A model generated the notes under the pieces. The model was not told the origin of the DNA. It saw only the letters and a list, made by a program, of their open reading frames with translations, and made no database searches. From assembly GCA_041905785.1 (NCBI GenBank), contig JAYRKJ010000005.1, positions 1 to 64,000 on the forward strand: DNA of 64,000 nucleotides. Direction: 5' to 3'. Positions 61,779 to 64,000 of this stretch are shown here, one piece after another; position 1 is the stretch's first letter, and each line of letters opens with the position of its first letter. A program made the translations under genes and the position numbers. Source of the stretch: Roseateles_B sp041905785 (GTDB lineage Bacteria; Pseudomonadota; Gammaproteobacteria; Burkholderiales; Burkholderiaceae_C).

Positions 61779-62813
61779 ATGGACATTCATTCGGCTATCG
61801 CACAGGGCGCATCAGGTCGCCCGGGCAGCTTGCAGGACTGGCTGCAGTCGCAAGGCCTGTCCGACAGCGGCAGTGCTGCTGCCTTGCTGAGCCTGGCCGA
61901 GCCTTTGGGGGCCTTTCTGGCGGTCAAGTCCCTGGCCACCGGGCGCTATGTGTACGCCAGCAGCGGGTTGGACCGTCTGTTCGAGCGCACCGAGTCCTCG
62001 CTGGTGGGCAGCAGCGATGTGGACCTGATGCGTTCCGACGAAGTGCAGGCCATGCGCCGGGTCGAGCAGGCCGTGATGGCCCAGCGCAATGTGGTGCTCA
62101 GCGAACATAGGCTCGAGCTGGGCGGGCGCCGCCGGGATTTCCTCGTGACGCGGGTGCCGCTGGGGCCGGACCATGTCATGTCGATGTGGTCGGAGCGCAC
62201 GGAAGAGAAGCACCGCGAGTCGCACCTGCAGCGCGCGCTGCAGCAGATCGAGCAGCAGCAAAAGGCGATGGAGCAGCTGCGGCGCGAGTCTGAGAAGGGC
62301 AGCGGTCGCGACGACACCTCCGGCCTGTACCTGCGCGCCCAGTTCGATGACCAGCTGCTGCGCGAGATCGATCTCTCCACGCGTGAGCATCGCGAGTTCG
62401 CCCTCGTGCTGATTTCCCTGGACGCTTTGCCCGCCGAAGCTCGCCACCTCAAGGCCGAGGCCCAGCAGCGCCTGCTGGAAGGGCTGGGGCGCATGTTGCG
62501 GGCCAATATCCGTGCCATGGACGCCGCCTGCCGGGTGGGTGAGCAGTTGTTCGCCGTGCTGCTGTCCGGCGTCGGGCTCGCCACCGCCCACGCCCGCATG
62601 GAGCAGCTGCGCCGCCAGTGCCTGACTCAGATCGTCGTCGTGCAGGGCATGGACCTGCACCTGCTGCTGTCCATGGGCGTGGCCAGCTTCCCGCACACCG
62701 CATCGCGCCAGGAGGATCTGCTGGAGGCCGCGCAGTCCGCCATCCAGGAGGCACAGCGCCGCGGAGGCAACCAGGTGGTGCTGGCGCCCATTCCTTTCGG
62801 CAGCCAGAGCTGA
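61779..62813 (+). CDS. PAS-like protein with a degenerate GGDEF domain
   Basis: A 344-aa soluble protein. The N-terminal part (about 30-140) is PAS-like (FLAVKSLATGRYVYASSGLD, then RRDFLVTRVPLGPDHVM), a Gln-rich coiled coil follows (about 145-175) and the C-terminal domain has the GGDEF fold. The signature position reads RVGEQLFAVLL instead of GGDEF and the metal-binding Asp of DxD is replaced (LISLDALP). So it is probably not a cyclase; it may be a regulator or GTP-binding partner. ATG 61779 was chosen by PAS-domain homology and nearby purine-rich sequence. Confidence 0.85.
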   Translation: MDIHSAIAQGASGRPGSLQDWLQSQGLSDSGSAAALLSLAEPLGAFLAVKSLATGRYVYASSGLDRLFERTESSLVGSSDVDLMRSDEVQAMRRVEQAVMAQRNVVLSEHRLELGGRRRDFLVTRVPLGPDHVMSMWSERTEEKHRESHLQRALQQIEQQQKAMEQLRRESEKGSGRDDTSGLYLRAQFDDQLLREIDLSTREHREFALVLISLDALPAEARHLKAEAQQRLLEGLGRMLRANIRAMDAACRVGEQLFAVLLSGVGLATAHARMEQLRRQCLTQIVVVQGMDLHLLLSMGVASFPHTASRQEDLLEAAQSAIQEAQRRGGNQVVLAPIPFGSQS

Positions 62814-62849
62814 TGCCGGCTTGATGGCCGGCGAGCCGGCCCTGCGGTC

Positions 62850-63320
62850 TTAGCGGTCCGAGGCGCCGATCAGCGCCAGCACGGCCCGCCATTCCTCGGG
62901 ACTGACCGGCGTGATGGAAAGCCGGTTGCCCGCCTGCAGCACGCGCATGCTGGCCAGGCCGGCGTGCTCACGCATTTCGGCCAGGCTCAGCAGGCGCGTC
63001 TTGCGGACAAAGCGCACATCCACATGCAGCCAGCGCGGCGCCTCGGGCTTGGACTTGGGGTCGAAGTAGGGGCTGCGGACGTCGAACTGGCTGGCGTCGG
63101 GATAGACGGCACTGCCTACCTCGGCCAGTCCTGCAATGCCCGGCTGCGGGCAGGAGGAGTGGTAGAAGAGGACGCCATCGCCGATGCGCATGGCATCGCG
63201 CATGAAGTTGCGAGCCTGGTAGTTGCGCACGCCGATCCAGGGCACGGTCTGCCCGGGCGCGTCGGCCAGGTCATCAATGGAGCATTCGTCCGGCTCCGAC
63301 TTCATCAGCCAGTAATTCAT
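62850..63320 (-). CDS. EVE domain protein
   Basis: A 156-aa protein made of one EVE domain, of the PUA-like fold that binds modified nucleobases in DNA or RNA. Family marks are MNYWLMKSEPDECSIDDL at the start, GVRNYQARNFMRD, and the DGVLFYHSSCPQPGIAGLAEV stretch. ATG 63320 is the normal start, 30 nt inside the open frame. It lies past the 6S RNA gene in the same direction. Confidence 0.94.
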   Translation of the reverse strand: MNYWLMKSEPDECSIDDLADAPGQTVPWIGVRNYQARNFMRDAMRIGDGVLFYHSSCPQPGIAGLAEVGSAVYPDASQFDVRSPYFDPKSKPEAPRWLHVDVRFVRKTRLLSLAEMREHAGLASMRVLQAGNRLSITPVSPEEWRAVLALIGASDR

Positions 63321-63620
63321 GGGCACAGTCTCAGCGGCAGGGTGTCGCAAAGCGGCAGCGGGTGGCGCGATGCGGTTCGAAGAAGCGTCAGGGCATGGAG
63401 CGGCTCCCTAGCAAGGGGCCAGCACAAGGTCAACGCCTGGCCTGTGCGCCACCTGTGCATGGCCTGTACATGGGCGCCCCCCAGGGCCACTGCGGGGGAA
63501 CTGCAAGGGAACCAAGGCGCAGGATGCAGGCGCAACGCACCCGGTGAATGCGGGCGGAGCAGGTGAAGCCTGGGCGCCCGGGACCAGAGCGCTCCGCCAT
63601 GCAGCGCAGCGTCGAGTGAA
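63321..63620. other. Region between 6S RNA and the EVE gene
   Basis: 300 bp with no credible ORF. It should hold the 6S RNA 3' flank and the EVE promoter. Several GC-rich inverted repeats occur, such as around 63470-63500, but none has a T-tract on the minus strand. No further RNA gene is recognised. Confidence 0.5.
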
Positions 63621-63803
63621 AGAAGGTGTCCGCCGCGAGCCGTGAGCCGCATTCCTGAACCCAGGGGATTCAGGTGGGCGAGGTCAGCAAGGCTTCGGGT
63701 TCATCTGACGCGAGACGATCACACCAGCCGGGCGATGTTCCAAGCCCATGCTCAATGAGCATCGGTTCAAGGAAATATAAGACTCACGCGAACGCAACGG
63801 ACA
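63621..63803 (-). ncRNA. ssrS: 6S RNA
   Basis: A 183-nt structured RNA between zapA and the EVE gene; 6S RNA follows zapA in most proteobacteria. It binds the sigma-70 holoenzyme and tunes transcription in stationary phase. The closing stem pairs 5' TGTCCGTTGCGTTCGCGTGAG with 3' CTCACGGCTCGCGGCGGACA, with internal mismatches. A conserved GAAGCCTT lies on the 3' side, followed by the hairpin CCTGAA...TTCAGG, equivalent to CCTTGAACC...GGTTCAAGG of E. coli. The 5' GAGTC-ATATTTC stretch also matches. Ends are estimated from the closing stem and a TAGAAT -10 box at 63809-63814. Confidence 0.85.
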
Positions 63804-63808
63804 GCGCC

Positions 63809-63814
63809 ATTCTA
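63809..63814 (-). promoter_or_regulatory. -10 box of 6S RNA
   Basis: TAGAAT on the minus strand, one base from consensus, 6-7 nt upstream of the predicted 6S RNA 5' end and 18 bp after the zapA stop. The -35 region (TCTGAG with a 17-bp spacer) is weak. Confidence 0.5.
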
Positions 63815-63832
63815 GTGCCGCGCAGACCGCAC

Positions 63833-64000
63833 TCAGAGCAGTTGCCCGTCCTGGGCAAGGGCTTCATCCAGGCGTTTGATGAGGCCCTCGAGATCGGGTA
63901 GGGCCGCATCCTGCCCCGCAGCTGCGCTCGTCGAACGTGCGGCAGGCTGCTCGGCGAGTTGGTAGGCCAGGTTCAGCGCGGCCAGCACGGCAATGCGCTC
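63833..64000 (-). CDS. zapA: Cell division protein ZapA (3' end only)
   Basis: The last 55 codons of a minus-strand gene cut by the window edge. ERIAVLAALNLAYQLAE is the typical ZapA coiled-coil region, and DLEGLIKRLDEALAQ continues the heptads. ZapA bundles FtsZ filaments at the division site. The conserved zapA-6S RNA order supports the call. The start and globular head lie beyond the window. Confidence 0.85.
   Translation of the reverse strand, partial: ERIAVLAALNLAYQLAEQPAARSTSAAAGQDAALPDLEGLIKRLDEALAQDGQLL

Overview
This 64 kb window is a contiguous, gene-dense stretch of a high-GC betaproteobacterial chromosome. Burkholderiales, in the Roseateles/Pelomonas/Mitsuaria neighbourhood, is the best guess. 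The evidence is the gene order mutS-hydrolase-pyrG-kdsA-DUF1330-eno-ftsB, a Bug-type solute-binding protein, the zapA-6S RNA order, Entner-Doudoroff genes, and a MutL that carries the endonuclease motif found in lineages without MutH. No rRNA, tRNA, prophage, insertion sequence or CRISPR array was seen. No database search was run; families were assigned from motifs and context.

Layout. 1-1050: a 111-bp tandem repeat array, then a small orphan membrane-protein gene with its own terminator. 1055-6318: DMT exporter, ferritin-like DUF455 protein, gamma carbonic anhydrase, Hsp33, and a secreted 5'-nucleotidase lipoprotein. 6482-16054 (minus): mutS, hydrolase, pyrG, kdsA, DUF1330, eno, ftsB, pnuC and an NadR-like kinase. 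Together with the nucleotidase, the last two make a plausible nicotinamide-riboside salvage set. 16200-16521: a LexA-controlled promoter in front of a tiny hydrophobic ORF. 16620-21823: pirin, edd-eda, thioesterase, exonuclease III. 22191-23690: a two-gene RiPP locus (54-aa double-glycine precursor plus radical SAM/SPASM maturase). 23784-32720: DUF4337, folA, thyA, an ABC exporter, and a MarR-OMF-EmrA-EmrB efflux operon. 32761-36162: RHH regulator, SPFH protein, CoA-transferase. 36402-42694: diguanylate cyclase, miaA, an RluF-like enzyme with a very long RG-rich tail, mutL, dedA. 42838-48559: tandem exported peptidases (tricorn-like, prolyl oligopeptidase). 48596-55955: amiC, tsaE, queG, AEC transporter, Bug protein, xerD, Lrp, MarC. 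56008-62813: pentapeptide protein, TRAP permeases, small phosphatase, yqeY, rpsU, BaiN/HI0933 flavoprotein, degenerate GGDEF protein. 62850-64000: EVE protein, 6S RNA, 3' end of zapA.

The most novel item is the RiPP locus at 22191-23690. The leader ends in a Gly-Gly, and the 13-residue core has three tryptophans and a C-terminal Phe. The maturase has the C-x3-C-x2-C cluster and the SPASM features of cyclophane-forming enzymes (triceptide type). A strong hairpin between the two genes could set the precursor/enzyme ratio. No dedicated protease or exporter is encoded beside it.

Other signals not explained by standard annotation: a CTG-N10-CAG LexA box filling the 17-bp spacer of a promoter for a possible SOS-induced membrane peptide; a box (GTAA-N4-GTTACCAACTT) shared in the same orientation by eno and edd; two LacI-like palindromes 51 bp apart before the nucleotidase gene; and palindromes covering the starts of the MarR efflux operon and the SPFH-RHH operon.
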